Below are positions 16,994 through 26,400 of a stretch of DNA of 64,000 nucleotides, in pieces. The stretch's first letter is position 1. Each line of letters opens with the position of its first letter. A program made the position numbers and the translations under genes. The stretch lies in contig NZ_CP121354.1 of the NCBI RefSeq assembly GCF_029674545.1, positions 2,985,001 to 3,049,000 on the forward strand. The letters run 5' to 3'. This stretch comes from Mesorhizobium sp. WSM4904. Its GTDB lineage: Bacteria; Pseudomonadota; Alphaproteobacteria; Rhizobiales; Rhizobiaceae. A model generated the notes under the pieces. That model ran no database searches, was not told the DNA's origin, and saw only the letters and a list, made by a program, of their open reading frames with translations.

Positions 16994-17096
16994 AAGTCTT
17001 TGTCTGCACATCGTTTTTGCCGGAGGCTGTTCACGTGCCTTGGAGGCTGATGACGGCAACCCTTTGATCTGGCGCCAGATTTCCGGGAAGCTTCAC

Positions 17097-19067
17097 GTGA
17101 AGAATGATGAATTCAGGCCGAAGCTTGGCAAAATCGGCTCGCAGGGCTCGAAGGCAGGAAAGCGCTTCGCCGGCCAGGTCCGGGCGGCGATCAACCGAGC
17201 CGGCGGCAAACCCCGTCGTGGCGGCCGCTTCACAGGAAGCCGGGCAGGGCGTGGTGGCGCTGCTGCGGCGCTGCTCAAATCACGCGATCGCTACGCCGCC
17301 TTTCGGCTGCGACGTGTCGTCGTCAAGGCACGGGTCGTCAAACTGGCCGGCAAGGGTTCGGACGGAGCGCGCGCACACCTGCGCTACCTCCAGCGCGACG
17401 GCGTCACCCGCGATGGCGAGTCTGGCCAACTCTATGGTGCTGACAAAGATCGGGTCGATGGCAGAGCCTTCCTCGATCATGCCGACGGCGACCGGCATCA
17501 GTTCCGTTTCATCGTCGCTGCCGAAGACGGCATTGGGTATGACGACCTCAAGCTACTGACCCGGCGCCTTATGGCGCAGATGGAAGAGGACCTCGGCACG
17601 AAGCTCGACTGGGTTGCCGTGGACCATTTCAACACAGGTCATCCGCACACCCACATCATCGTCCGTGGCAAGGATGATCGTGACGAGAATCTGGTGATCG
17701 CGCGCGAGTACATCTCCTCTGGTCTGCGAGAGCGGGCGGCCGAGCTGGTGAGCCTCGACCTTGGTCCGCGCACGGATCGCGAAATAGAGCAGCGCCTGCG
17801 CCAGGAAATGGAGCAGGAACGCTTCACCAGCATCGACCGCCAGCTGCTACGCAATCGAGATCACGACGGACTTGTTGCGCCGGATGGGCGGGATGCATTT
17901 CGCCAGACGTTGCAGCAGGGACGCCTGCGTAAGCTCGAGCGGATGGGTCTTGCGGCGGAAATCAACGCGGGCCGCTGGCGCCTGGACGATGAGCTCGAAG
18001 CAACACTGCGCCGGTTGGGCGAGCGTGGCGACATCATCAAGACCATGCATCGTGAACTGACTGGCCGGGGGCCTGCTCGCAGTGCCGCAGACTATGTTGT
18101 CCATGATCGGCCGGGACAAGAGACCCAGCCTATTGTCGGGCGCGTTGTCGCGCGCGGACTGAGTGACGAGATCAACGACCGGCATTACCTCATCGTCGAC
18201 AGCCTGGACGGTAAAAGCCACTATATCGACATCGGCAAAGGCGATGCCAACGAACCGACCCCTGACGGCTGCATCGTCCGGGTCACACCTCGGAATACTG
18301 AGCCCAGACAGGTCGATCGCACGATCGTCGACGTCGCGGCGGTGAACGGCGGCCGCTACAACAGCGATATCCATCTCAGGCACGATCCATCAGCCACCGA
18401 ACGCTTTGCCGAGACCCACGTCCGTCGGCTTGAGGCGATCCGCCGTGCCACCGGTGGCCTGGAGCGAAAGCCGGATGGCACTTGGATCATCGCGCCGGAC
18501 TATCTGAAATGCGTTGCGGACTACGAGCGCCAGCGGGCAAGGGCCGAGCCTGTTATGGTCGACAAGCTTTCTTCATTACCATTGGAACGGCAGGTCGGCT
18601 TCGACGGTGCCACCTGGCTCGACAGTGAGCTGGTTTCCGACAAAGCGGAGCCCTTGCGCAATTCTGGCTTCGGACGCGAGGTACGGGAGGCACAAGCCCG
18701 TCGGCGCCAGTGGTTGATCGCGCAAGGGCTAGCGCACGAGGAGCAGGACCGGATCGTCTGTCGCGCCAACATGCTGGCGGTCCTGCGTCAGCGCGAGCTG
18801 AACCGCGTTGCCGGTCAACTGTCGGACGAATTTGGACTGTTGTATTCCGAAGCGAAGCTTGGAGTTCGGGTAGAAGGCACGCTGCGCCAATCGATCGAAC
18901 TTGCCAGCGGCAAATTTGCCGTCATCGAGAAATCGCGCGAGTTCACCCTCGTGCCATGGCGGCCGGTGCTCGACCGTCAAATTGGCAAAGACGTCTCTGG
19001 CATCATGGGGCGGGAGGGGATTTCATGGACCATCGGCCGGCAGAGGAGCGGGCCGAGTGTTTCGTGA
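17097..19067 (+). CDS. rlxS: DUF3363 relaxase RlxS
   Basis: 656 aa relaxase that nicks and pilots the transferred strand. The basic N-terminus (EFRPKLGKIGSQGSKAGKRF) is typical of the family, a candidate nucleophile is Tyr97 in HLRYLQRDG, and the metal-binding HxHxH motif is His182-Pro-His184-Thr-His186. DUF3363 covers about 250-640. The GTG at 17097 is preferred because family members start at this point; the frame stays open to a GTG at 16917, but that stretch holds a strong hairpin and no homology. In R7A, RlxS is needed for conjugation. Confidence 0.85.
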   Translation: MKNDEFRPKLGKIGSQGSKAGKRFAGQVRAAINRAGGKPRRGGRFTGSRAGRGGAAAALLKSRDRYAAFRLRRVVVKARVVKLAGKGSDGARAHLRYLQRDGVTRDGESGQLYGADKDRVDGRAFLDHADGDRHQFRFIVAAEDGIGYDDLKLLTRRLMAQMEEDLGTKLDWVAVDHFNTGHPHTHIIVRGKDDRDENLVIAREYISSGLRERAAELVSLDLGPRTDREIEQRLRQEMEQERFTSIDRQLLRNRDHDGLVAPDGRDAFRQTLQQGRLRKLERMGLAAEINAGRWRLDDELEATLRRLGERGDIIKTMHRELTGRGPARSAADYVVHDRPGQETQPIVGRVVARGLSDEINDRHYLIVDSLDGKSHYIDIGKGDANEPTPDGCIVRVTPRNTEPRQVDRTIVDVAAVNGGRYNSDIHLRHDPSATERFAETHVRRLEAIRRATGGLERKPDGTWIIAPDYLKCVADYERQRARAEPVMVDKLSSLPLERQVGFDGATWLDSELVSDKAEPLRNSGFGREVREAQARRRQWLIAQGLAHEEQDRIVCRANMLAVLRQRELNRVAGQLSDEFGLLYSEAKLGVRVEGTLRQSIELASGKFAVIEKSREFTLVPWRPVLDRQIGKDVSGIMGREGISWTIGRQRSGPSVS

Positions 19068-19278
19068 TATGGCTGCACGGAATCTTCGTCCAAATGTGCC
19101 TGCAGGGTGCTCCGTCGAGAGTTTAATGATTAGCCGGCCAATTTAATGGGGATGGAAGTAATGAAGGCTTAAGCGACTGATAAGGCAACATTATCATTCG
19201 TTTTGTCTTGCCGACAAGCTGTGCGTTTTTGGCCGAAATTGATGGCATAAAGCGCACCGCCGCTTTACCCTGGAAAGC

Positions 19279-20235
19279 ATGATTCGCCTCGATCCAGCGA
19301 TCGCTACGTCCGTCCTCACGCCGCCCACCGTTCCGGCCTGGGCGCTAGGCCGGGACGCGCCCAGTGACGCGGCCGCCGCCTTCCAGGCGGGAGCCGCACT
19401 GGCTTCGCTGGACACGCTTGCCCGCGCGCAACCTGCTTGGGCCGGCGCCTGGCGCCAGCGGCTGGCGCTCAACTGTGCCGCCGCCTCGATGCGGCTCGCC
19501 GGCCGCGCCGAGGATGAAGCCGCGCTGCGCGATGCCTGGCAGCTTTGCCCGGCCGGCGCCGATCCGGGTCCGGCCGGCACCATTTTTGGCGCCTGGCGCC
19601 AGTTGGTGCTGCAGCCGCCGGCGGTCAGCGCCGATCGGCTGGCAAAAGTGGCCGAGATGCTCGGGCTCGCCTGGGACAATGAGGCTCTCACCGACCTCTG
19701 CGCGCAGATCGAGCAACTGGCGGGCTCCCAACGCCCGGCGCCGTTCGCGGCGGCGGCGATCGCCACTCACGTCGTCGCCATGCGGCCCGATGCCGAGCTG
19801 TTTGCCTGGTGGCTCGCCGACCTGGTGCTGGCGCGGGACTTGCGCTGGCCGCGGCCGTTGCCGCTGTTGATAGCGCGGGCTTTTGGCCCGGTCTTCCGCG
19901 CCGAGGCCGGCGGCGGCACGCGCATCCGACCCGGGCAAAAGGGTTTTGAGCGCGCGGTCTGCGTCGCGCTGGTTCAGGGAGCGGCCGAGGCTTGTCGGTT
20001 GGCGGCCGAGTTGTCGCGCCGCGCTGAAAAACTGCTGGCGGTGGCGCCAAAACTGCGCGCCAAGGGCGCCGGCGACGTGATCGTTTTGCTCCTGAATGAA
20101 GATGCCGTGGCCGGATCGCTTGTGACAAAGAACCTGTCGCGCTTTGCGGCGCGGCGGCTGTTCGAGCGCCTCCAGCACCTCGAGGCCGTGCGCGAGCTCT
20201 CCGGCCGTCCGACCTTCCGGCTGTTTGGGCTGTAG
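19279..20235 (+). CDS. DUF1403 family protein
   Basis: 318 aa alanine-rich protein with the DUF1403 layout (PPTVPAWALGRDAPSDAAAAFQAGAALASLD near the start; WLADLVLARDLRWPRPLPLL at about 172-191; LSRFAARRLFERL near the end). Function unknown; it is nearly always directly upstream of an ScpB-like gene on rhizobial mobile elements, as here (2-base gap). It may act with the ScpB protein in DNA organisation or segregation. A ggaaag ribosome site precedes the ATG. Confidence 0.8.
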   Translation: MIRLDPAIATSVLTPPTVPAWALGRDAPSDAAAAFQAGAALASLDTLARAQPAWAGAWRQRLALNCAAASMRLAGRAEDEAALRDAWQLCPAGADPGPAGTIFGAWRQLVLQPPAVSADRLAKVAEMLGLAWDNEALTDLCAQIEQLAGSQRPAPFAAAAIATHVVAMRPDAELFAWWLADLVLARDLRWPRPLPLLIARAFGPVFRAEAGGGTRIRPGQKGFERAVCVALVQGAAEACRLAAELSRRAEKLLAVAPKLRAKGAGDVIVLLLNEDAVAGSLVTKNLSRFAARRLFERLQHLEAVRELSGRPTFRLFGL

Positions 20236-20237
20236 CG

Positions 20238-20930
20238 ATGAGCCAAGCCTCCGTCCGCCGCAAGATAGACGATCAGCCGGCGTTGCTGGACACCGAGCTG
20301 GAACATCTGCCGCCGGAACTGCGCTGGCGCGAATGGATGGGCCGCGTGGAAGCGGTGATCTTTGCCGCCAGCGAGCCTGTGCCGCGCGAGGTGCTGGCGC
20401 GGGTGGTGGGAAAAAACTGCAATCTCGACCTGGTCATCGACGACATCCGCGCCGAGCTCGCCGGCCGCCCCTACGAGTTGGTTTCCGTCGCCGGCGGCTG
20501 GCAGCACCGGACCAAGAAACTCTTTGGCGACGCCATCCACGCCGCCTTCGGCACCCCGGCGGGGCAGGGTACAAAAGAGCTGACGCAGTCGGAGGCGCTC
20601 GTGCTGATGTGCATTGCCTATTTCCAGCCGATTACGCGTGGCGAGCTGTCTTCCTTCTTCGGCAAGGAGGTGTCGCGCGACCTGATCGGCGTGCTGCGCG
20701 GCCAGGACCTCATCGCCTCGGGGCCGCGCAGCCCGCAGCCCGGCGCGCCCTATACCTATGTGACAACCAAAACCTTCCTGTCGCAGTTCGGGCTCGACAC
20801 GCTGCGCCAGTTGCCGGATTTTGAGGCGCTCGAGGACGCGGGCCTGCTGTCGAAGGAGAAGCTCCTGGCAGGAGACACCTCTCTGGGGTTCATAGGAGCA
20901 CAGTCGGATAAGAGCGATATTTTTTTCTGA
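20238..20930 (+). CDS. scpB: ScpB-like chromosome segregation protein
   Basis: 230 aa winged-helix protein homologous to ScpB (WMGRVEAVIFAASEPVPREVLARVVG; PYELVSVAGGWQHRTK; LSSFFGKEVSRDLIGVLRGQDLIASGPRSP). ScpB normally pairs with ScpA and SMC; here neither is present and DUF1403 is the partner. The last residues (GFIGAQSDKSDIFF) differ from the acidic tail usual for the family, which is instead visible in the decayed copy at 36 kb. The 3' end is probably a recombination product at the border of the accessory island. Confidence 0.82.
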   Translation: MSQASVRRKIDDQPALLDTELEHLPPELRWREWMGRVEAVIFAASEPVPREVLARVVGKNCNLDLVIDDIRAELAGRPYELVSVAGGWQHRTKKLFGDAIHAAFGTPAGQGTKELTQSEALVLMCIAYFQPITRGELSSFFGKEVSRDLIGVLRGQDLIASGPRSPQPGAPYTYVTTKTFLSQFGLDTLRQLPDFEALEDAGLLSKEKLLAGDTSLGFIGAQSDKSDIFF

Positions 20931-21053
20931 CGGTTAGCGCCGATAACAGATGCGCATGACAGCCATCGGCGCCATCTTTCATCGCGGACAGAACACCTAT
21001 TGCAAAACGATCAGTATCGGGCGGTACTGAAGCGGGAAAGGGGAGTGCTTCGA

Positions 21054-22187
21054 GTGATTGCTTTTGAAAGGCTTCGACAAAAGAGAGTGCGCTCTGCGCC
21101 CAGTAATCTCCCCCCGGCACTCCGAGAGATTATCGATTACCGCAAATCCGGGCTGAGCCTTAATCACATTGTAGGCTGTCCTTTGGATTGCGGCTACTGC
21201 GTCAGGCACATCTTCGCAAACTACGAGATGAAACGCCCTCACCTGATCGTGGACGATGAGGTGGCGGTTGAGCAACTGGTCGGTCATTGGGCGTTCGTGC
21301 CGCATCGAACACCTCTGCAGATATTCAACCGGGCGACAGACCCATTTCTCCCCGGTGTCAAAGATCATCTCTTTGCCACTTTGAAGCAGATCGATGATCG
21401 TGGTCTTTCAAACCCGGTGCTCGTGATCACCAGATGGGAAATCGATGCCTCGGACGTGGCTTGGCTGGAGACGCTAAGGAATGTCAAGCTGACGATCCTG
21501 GTGACGTGGTCGGGGATCGACAACGACAGGATCGAACCCGTCTCGTCACGCATCGCGGAACGATCGCTTGAGGTCTTGCGGAGCGCGGCCAGCCGAACGA
21601 AAATCGTGCTGTATTGGCGGCCGTTGATAGCGGGATTGAACGATACGTTTGCCCATCTGCAGCACGCGCGCGCACTCGCGCAGTATGCCGATGCGACCGT
21701 TTTTACCGGTTTGTTTTTCAGGGAGGAAATCCGGGAACATTTCCGGGCTGCCGGAATCCCTGACCTTTACCAGGAAGTTGCTCGGCGCAAAATCCTTCCC
21801 AGCTCGGTCGAGCGGCGCGTGCTTCGCGCGTTTGAAGGTGTCCCGATATTTCGCAAGACCTCGTGTGGCGTTGCATATGCCCACGGAACGGCGGATTACA
21901 ACGGTCATTTCGGGATAAGCGAGATCTGCGATATCTGTCCCAACGACCAACGAGCACTCTGCGGCAAGGCGCATCGCCGCCCAGATATTGATGAGGTGCG
22001 GAAACTGGCGGAAATGGTCAACCTACCAACCGACAACGCTCTAGTGACGGACCGGGCCGTAGAGGTGAGCGGCAGCACCGAGTATCAGCGCTACTTCATC
22101 CAACACGCGTTGAACTACCAAGTGCACGATCGCGCCCAACCTCATCGACCATATCGTCACGGCAGAGCGGAGGTCGGTTGGGAATGA
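21054..22187 (+). CDS. Radical SAM protein (uncharacterised)
   Basis: 377 aa. The [4Fe-4S]/SAM motif is Cys42-x3-Cys46-x2-Cys49 (GCPLDCGYCVRH), and a second Cys cluster near the C-terminus (C-G-V...EICDICPNDQRALCG) suggests an auxiliary iron-sulfur centre. The middle resembles SPL-type or tRNA/DNA-modifying radical SAM enzymes only in general layout; I cannot name the family. The GTG at 21054 has a good site (aagggga) 8 bases upstream; TTG 21000 and GTG 21045 are alternatives. Its stop overlaps the exonuclease start (ATGA), and that gene overlaps the next, so the three form one unit. Confidence 0.75.
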   Translation: MIAFERLRQKRVRSAPSNLPPALREIIDYRKSGLSLNHIVGCPLDCGYCVRHIFANYEMKRPHLIVDDEVAVEQLVGHWAFVPHRTPLQIFNRATDPFLPGVKDHLFATLKQIDDRGLSNPVLVITRWEIDASDVAWLETLRNVKLTILVTWSGIDNDRIEPVSSRIAERSLEVLRSAASRTKIVLYWRPLIAGLNDTFAHLQHARALAQYADATVFTGLFFREEIREHFRAAGIPDLYQEVARRKILPSSVERRVLRAFEGVPIFRKTSCGVAYAHGTADYNGHFGISEICDICPNDQRALCGKAHRRPDIDEVRKLAEMVNLPTDNALVTDRAVEVSGSTEYQRYFIQHALNYQVHDRAQPHRPYRHGRAEVGWE

Positions 22188-22768
22188 GTTCGGACCGATA
22201 TTGGGTCATAGATGTCGAAGGCAACGGCGCCTCCCCCCCGGAGATCGTGGAATTGGCCATGATAGAGCTCTCAGCGCTGGTGCCGACCGGAAAGCAATTC
22301 CATTGGCTGGTGAAGCCTTCGCAGCCCATCCAACCAGCGGTGACCAGGATCCATGGGCTTACAGATGATGACATCGCCGATGCGCCGGAGATTGCAGACA
22401 TAGCCGATGAAATTCTGACTTGGACTCAAAATGGGAGGATCATAGGTCACAATGTCCGTGTCGAGTTGGAGACCATCCAGCGCGAGATTCCGGAGTGGAA
22501 ACCGGTCGCCGCGATAGATACGCTCAAGCTGGCTCGGTCCTTGAAACCGGGCCTAGATTCCTATGGCTTGGAAAAGCTCGGTTCATTCTTCGGGCTTATC
22601 GATGAGGCCGCCCGGCGAACGAACCGCAAGCATCATTCCGCCCTCTTTGATGCGATGCTTACCGCGCTGATCTTTGCTGACCTATTGATGCCACTGGAGC
22701 AAAGCGCGCGCGAGGATTGCCTTCGCGACGCCGATGTCCTCTTTAGCCGACAGAGCAGCTTCTTATGA
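22184..22768 (+). CDS. DEDDh-type 3'-5' exonuclease
   Basis: 194 aa DnaQ-fold exonuclease. Motif I is Asp10-Val-Glu12 in WVIDVEGNG; motif II is GHNVRVELETI, where a Glu stands in place of the usual Asp; motif III is HHSALFDAML (His and Asp). Small stand-alone members degrade ssDNA or RNA. It overlaps the radical SAM gene upstream and the P-loop gene downstream by four bases each. The Asp-to-Glu change keeps the acid but could alter metal binding. Confidence 0.8.
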   Translation: MSSDRYWVIDVEGNGASPPEIVELAMIELSALVPTGKQFHWLVKPSQPIQPAVTRIHGLTDDDIADAPEIADIADEILTWTQNGRIIGHNVRVELETIQREIPEWKPVAAIDTLKLARSLKPGLDSYGLEKLGSFFGLIDEAARRTNRKHHSALFDAMLTALIFADLLMPLEQSAREDCLRDADVLFSRQSSFL

Positions 22769-23379
22769 CACGAACCGTCGTGAAAATCGGGGTAGCAGGA
22801 ACACACTCGACCGGAAAGTCCACTTTCCTGGAGAGGCTTAGGTCTCGGTTGTCTGATGGTGGGTACAAGACCGGACAAATCGAAGATCTTGCAGCGCGCG
22901 CCCGCGCCCGGGGCTTTCCGATTCTGACCCAACACACGTTCGAAAGTACACTCTGGATCATGGCAGAGGGTATGAGGCTGGAAGCTGAAGCCTCTCTGAA
23001 TGAAGATGTTATCTTGATCGACAGGCCGGTCTTCGACGCTCTGGGCTATCTTCAAGCTGCGTTGCAGATTTCCGGCCGATCGCTTCCTCCTCGGCGAGTC
23101 GAAGAGCTGCAGACCATCGCCGCCGCTCACGCTGGCGACTACGACATCATTCTCCTTACGGAACTCGATCCAAGCATTCCCCTTGGCGAGGGTCGAGATG
23201 AAAATCAAGCATTTCGTATTGCGGCTGGCGAGCACATCGCAGCGATCGCCGATAGATTTGGGTTGCAGCCACTTCGTCTCACCTCTGGAAATGCAGATGA
23301 GCTCCTGGAGACTGTTTACGGCATGATCATCAAAAGTCTCCCGCAGGCACAGATCTCCTGCCATTGCTGCACAGAGTGA
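22765..23379 (+). CDS. P-loop NTPase/kinase, AAA_28 (NadR-like)
   Basis: 204 aa. The P-loop GTHSTGKST is at 12-20, a Walker-B-like strand DVILIDRPVFDALGY at about 87-101, and a lid-like arginine region follows. The fold resembles the NadR/Ttd14 nucleoside-kinase group. The substrate may be a nucleoside, nucleotide or modified base. Position as third gene of an overlapping triad with a radical SAM enzyme and an exonuclease suggests a nucleic-acid modification/salvage or defence role (inference). Confidence 0.72.
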   Translation: MTRTVVKIGVAGTHSTGKSTFLERLRSRLSDGGYKTGQIEDLAARARARGFPILTQHTFESTLWIMAEGMRLEAEASLNEDVILIDRPVFDALGYLQAALQISGRSLPPRRVEELQTIAAAHAGDYDIILLTELDPSIPLGEGRDENQAFRIAAGEHIAAIADRFGLQPLRLTSGNADELLETVYGMIIKSLPQAQISCHCCTE

Positions 23380-23404
23380 CAGCACCAACGCCGCCACATC
23401 CATT

Positions 23405-26400
23405 TTAGTAGGTCCTAGTCACTTCTGGCGCCGGCCAAACGTTTAATCTGAAATCATGCCGCTCTGGGCGAGCCGTCAGTAGCGCTTCTGAGTATTGCGT
23501 TCGGGCAACTGAATAGCCGGCGGCGTCAATCCATTCGATGCCGTCGTCGCGGACTACAGGGCGCACATCATAGGACCCGCGCCGACCGTCCGTTGCCGTG
23601 AGCCGGGCTGCGCTTCCCCGTACGGCCTCTGCAGCATCTCCTTGCCTCACGAGCGTCCTTTGCCATTCAAGGAACCGTTGCGGATCGATCAGCGTCTCAG
23701 CGCCACGATCGTAGCCTTCTTGTGCGAGCCATGCTTCGAATGCCAAACGTCTCGCCGCCGCCTCCTCGCGGGTCTGCGCTATCCCTTGTGCGAGAGCGAA
23801 TGCGACGAAGGGATCGAGCGTGCCCCAGCGCAGAAGTTCGCGGAACCAAAAACCTACCCACGGCAAGCGGGTCGTCGCTCGCCATGTATCGAGAGTGGGC
23901 GTTTCTAGACCGGCCGCATTCTCGCCCCAGGCTCGTGCCACCGCTGCACCAACTGCAACTCCCAGCTTAAACTCGATGTTGTCAGCGACAAAGCGTTGCC
24001 AGGAGCGTAAGCGCTCGGCCTCCGGGGCTTGAGAGCTGGGTAGCTGCATCCACCAGCCCATGATGCCGCGCCAATTCGCAAGCGAAGCTTGATCGTTGAC
24101 GGTGTCTCGCACGCGGAAGCCAATCCCGGGCTCCGCCCGGACGCGCTCTCCGAGACGGATGAAAAGTGCGAATTTTTGTTCTGTTGGCCACGCGCCATAC
24201 TCGACTGCTCCTTGCAGCTCGGCGATCAGCTGAGGTGCCACAAGTTCGAAGCGCCGTCCGATATAAGGCGTGAAGCCGTACTGGTACAGCCGTTGACGCT
24301 GCTCCGTGTTTGGGTAGAGCCGCTCAACAAAGGCCCGTCCCCGCCTCACGAAGCTTCGTTCCAACCAAGCCTCTTCGGCAGCGGCAACGCGGGCGAATGT
24401 TCGTTGCCACAGGTCCTGCAACAGCGCCTCGGTTCGCGCCCCATCCAAAACCTGCTGGTCCGCCCGAGCGAGTTCTTCGATCGCGCTGAGCAGGAACCCG
24501 TCCAGCTCGTCAAGACTGTCGCCGAGCTGATCCGCCGGAATGCGCGATGCGACGCCGAGATTGGCGCCGGCGCCTTCAGGCAGTGTCGCTTCCAGCCAGG
24601 AGAGAAACTGTTCTTCCGTTCGAAGTCCGGATTGCGCCGCAGCCTTTTGCCAGATGGAGCGCAGGAGTACGACAAGCGGACTGTGCACAGGACCGGCCGC
24701 TTGCTCCGCCTGAAGTCGGCCGAGCAGATTGTTATAGTCGGCCTCTGCTCGCCGGATTTGACGCGATTGCTCTCTGCGCTGGCCGCGCGCGGTGGTCGAG
24801 ACAGCTTCCGGGAGCGCCACCAGCGTCATGCCCTCGATCGACTCCGCTGCGCCCGGCCGACCCGCACGGCCCGCCAAGTTGCGGAACTCAGCAGTCGACA
24901 TTGGCACTACGATCGGCTGACGAGCTTGGGCGTCGTAGCTGCGACGCTCCAGGCTGGTCAGGAATATGATGTCGAATGGCAGATTTACTCCTTCCGTCAG
25001 CGTTGCCGTGGCGATCGTGACCGGACAGATCCTGCGATCGATAAGGTCGGTCATCAGCCGCCGCAGGCGCTGTGGCATCTGACCATGACTCGTCGCGATG
25101 CCGCGATCGAGCAGGCGGAGTTCGAACGACTGCTGGCCACAATAATCGATGCAAGCTGCACGGGCTTCCTCAAAGCGCGCCTGCCCCTCGGCGTCGATCG
25201 GCGGGACGAAGGGCGGGACAGTTTGCCATCCGGGAAGGTCAAACGCCTCGACATAGCGTTTCATCAAGCGCTCCGGCGATTGAGCGACCGAAATCAAAAC
25301 GCGCCGGTTTCCCTCAAGCAGGTGCAGCGCCGTCCACAAAACATACAACTCGTTGTAGTGCGGCAAGCTGTTCCGAATACCGGCTGCAGGAAGCGGCATG
25401 GCTGGGAGGCGTAGCGGAAGGTAGACTGGCGCGTCTCGTCCTCGGACATAGAGCGGCTGACCATTCACGATATCGAGGACGGCTTCAGGCGCGCGTCGTG
25501 GATTTACCCGCAGGCCGCCAATCAGCTGCCGGCTGCTGCGATAACCCAAGCCAACCGGCATGGCGTCTGCACGCCCCTCTATCCATCGAGCAACGGGACC
25601 CGCCGCGCCGCCAGCGACCGCGGTCAAGGCTATTCGCGCCATTCCCGGCTTCACCGAGAATAGTCGCGATACCATTGCCTCCAGTCGCATCGCTCGGCTG
25701 GTGTGGGCGGCGAGCGCCTCCTGCGCGTTGGCGTCATTCTCGCTGACGACCTGATGTGCCTCGTCAAGGATGAGCAGTCGCAGCCGCTGGACCAGCAGGT
25801 GACCCACATAGCGCATCAACGCCTCGGCCTTCTCGACCGTGGCGATCAGTACCACTGGACGGTCAGCGGTGAGCCAGTAGTCGGTGATCCCCCAGTCGGC
25901 ACCGCCGTAGAGCCCTGTCACAATCAGGTCGCTACCCAACTCTGCCGTCAGCTTTGCTTCCACCTCGCTCGCCAGCGCACGTGAGGGAACTAGGTAAAGC
26001 GCAAGTGGTGCGGCCCCTGGTTGTGTGTCAACCAAAAGGAGTTCCTTCACGAGGGCCAGATTGGCAACCAGAGTCTTGCCTGAACCGGTCGGAGTGCAGA
26101 GTGCAAAGCTGTTGCTCGTGATGAGGCGTTCGAGACCTTGAATCTGCGACGTCCACAACACACCTCGACCGCGAGCATACTGCTCACGCGCGAACCTCCA
26201 CATCCGCGCTTGCAGTCCCGGTACGTTTGCCGTCAGTCGCGAGACGCGGCCATGAAGGCTGTTGTCGGAATACCGCTTTGCGGTCGCCTCGATCAGATTG
26301 ATCAGTATCCATAATTCGTCGCTGGCGAGGCGTGTCGCCAATGCGCTCAGGCCCGACAGTTTGTTCGCCGCATGCTCGATCCGGGAACTATTGCCTCTGC

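Noticed and set aside
16917..17096. Longer relaxase N-terminus
   Set aside because: Contains a strong hairpin and no similarity to the family; GTG 17097 matches the conserved start.
24089..25414. Long plus-strand open frame inside the helicase gene
   Set aside because: It is the complement of a well-supported helicase gene with all motifs; GC-rich shadow frame.
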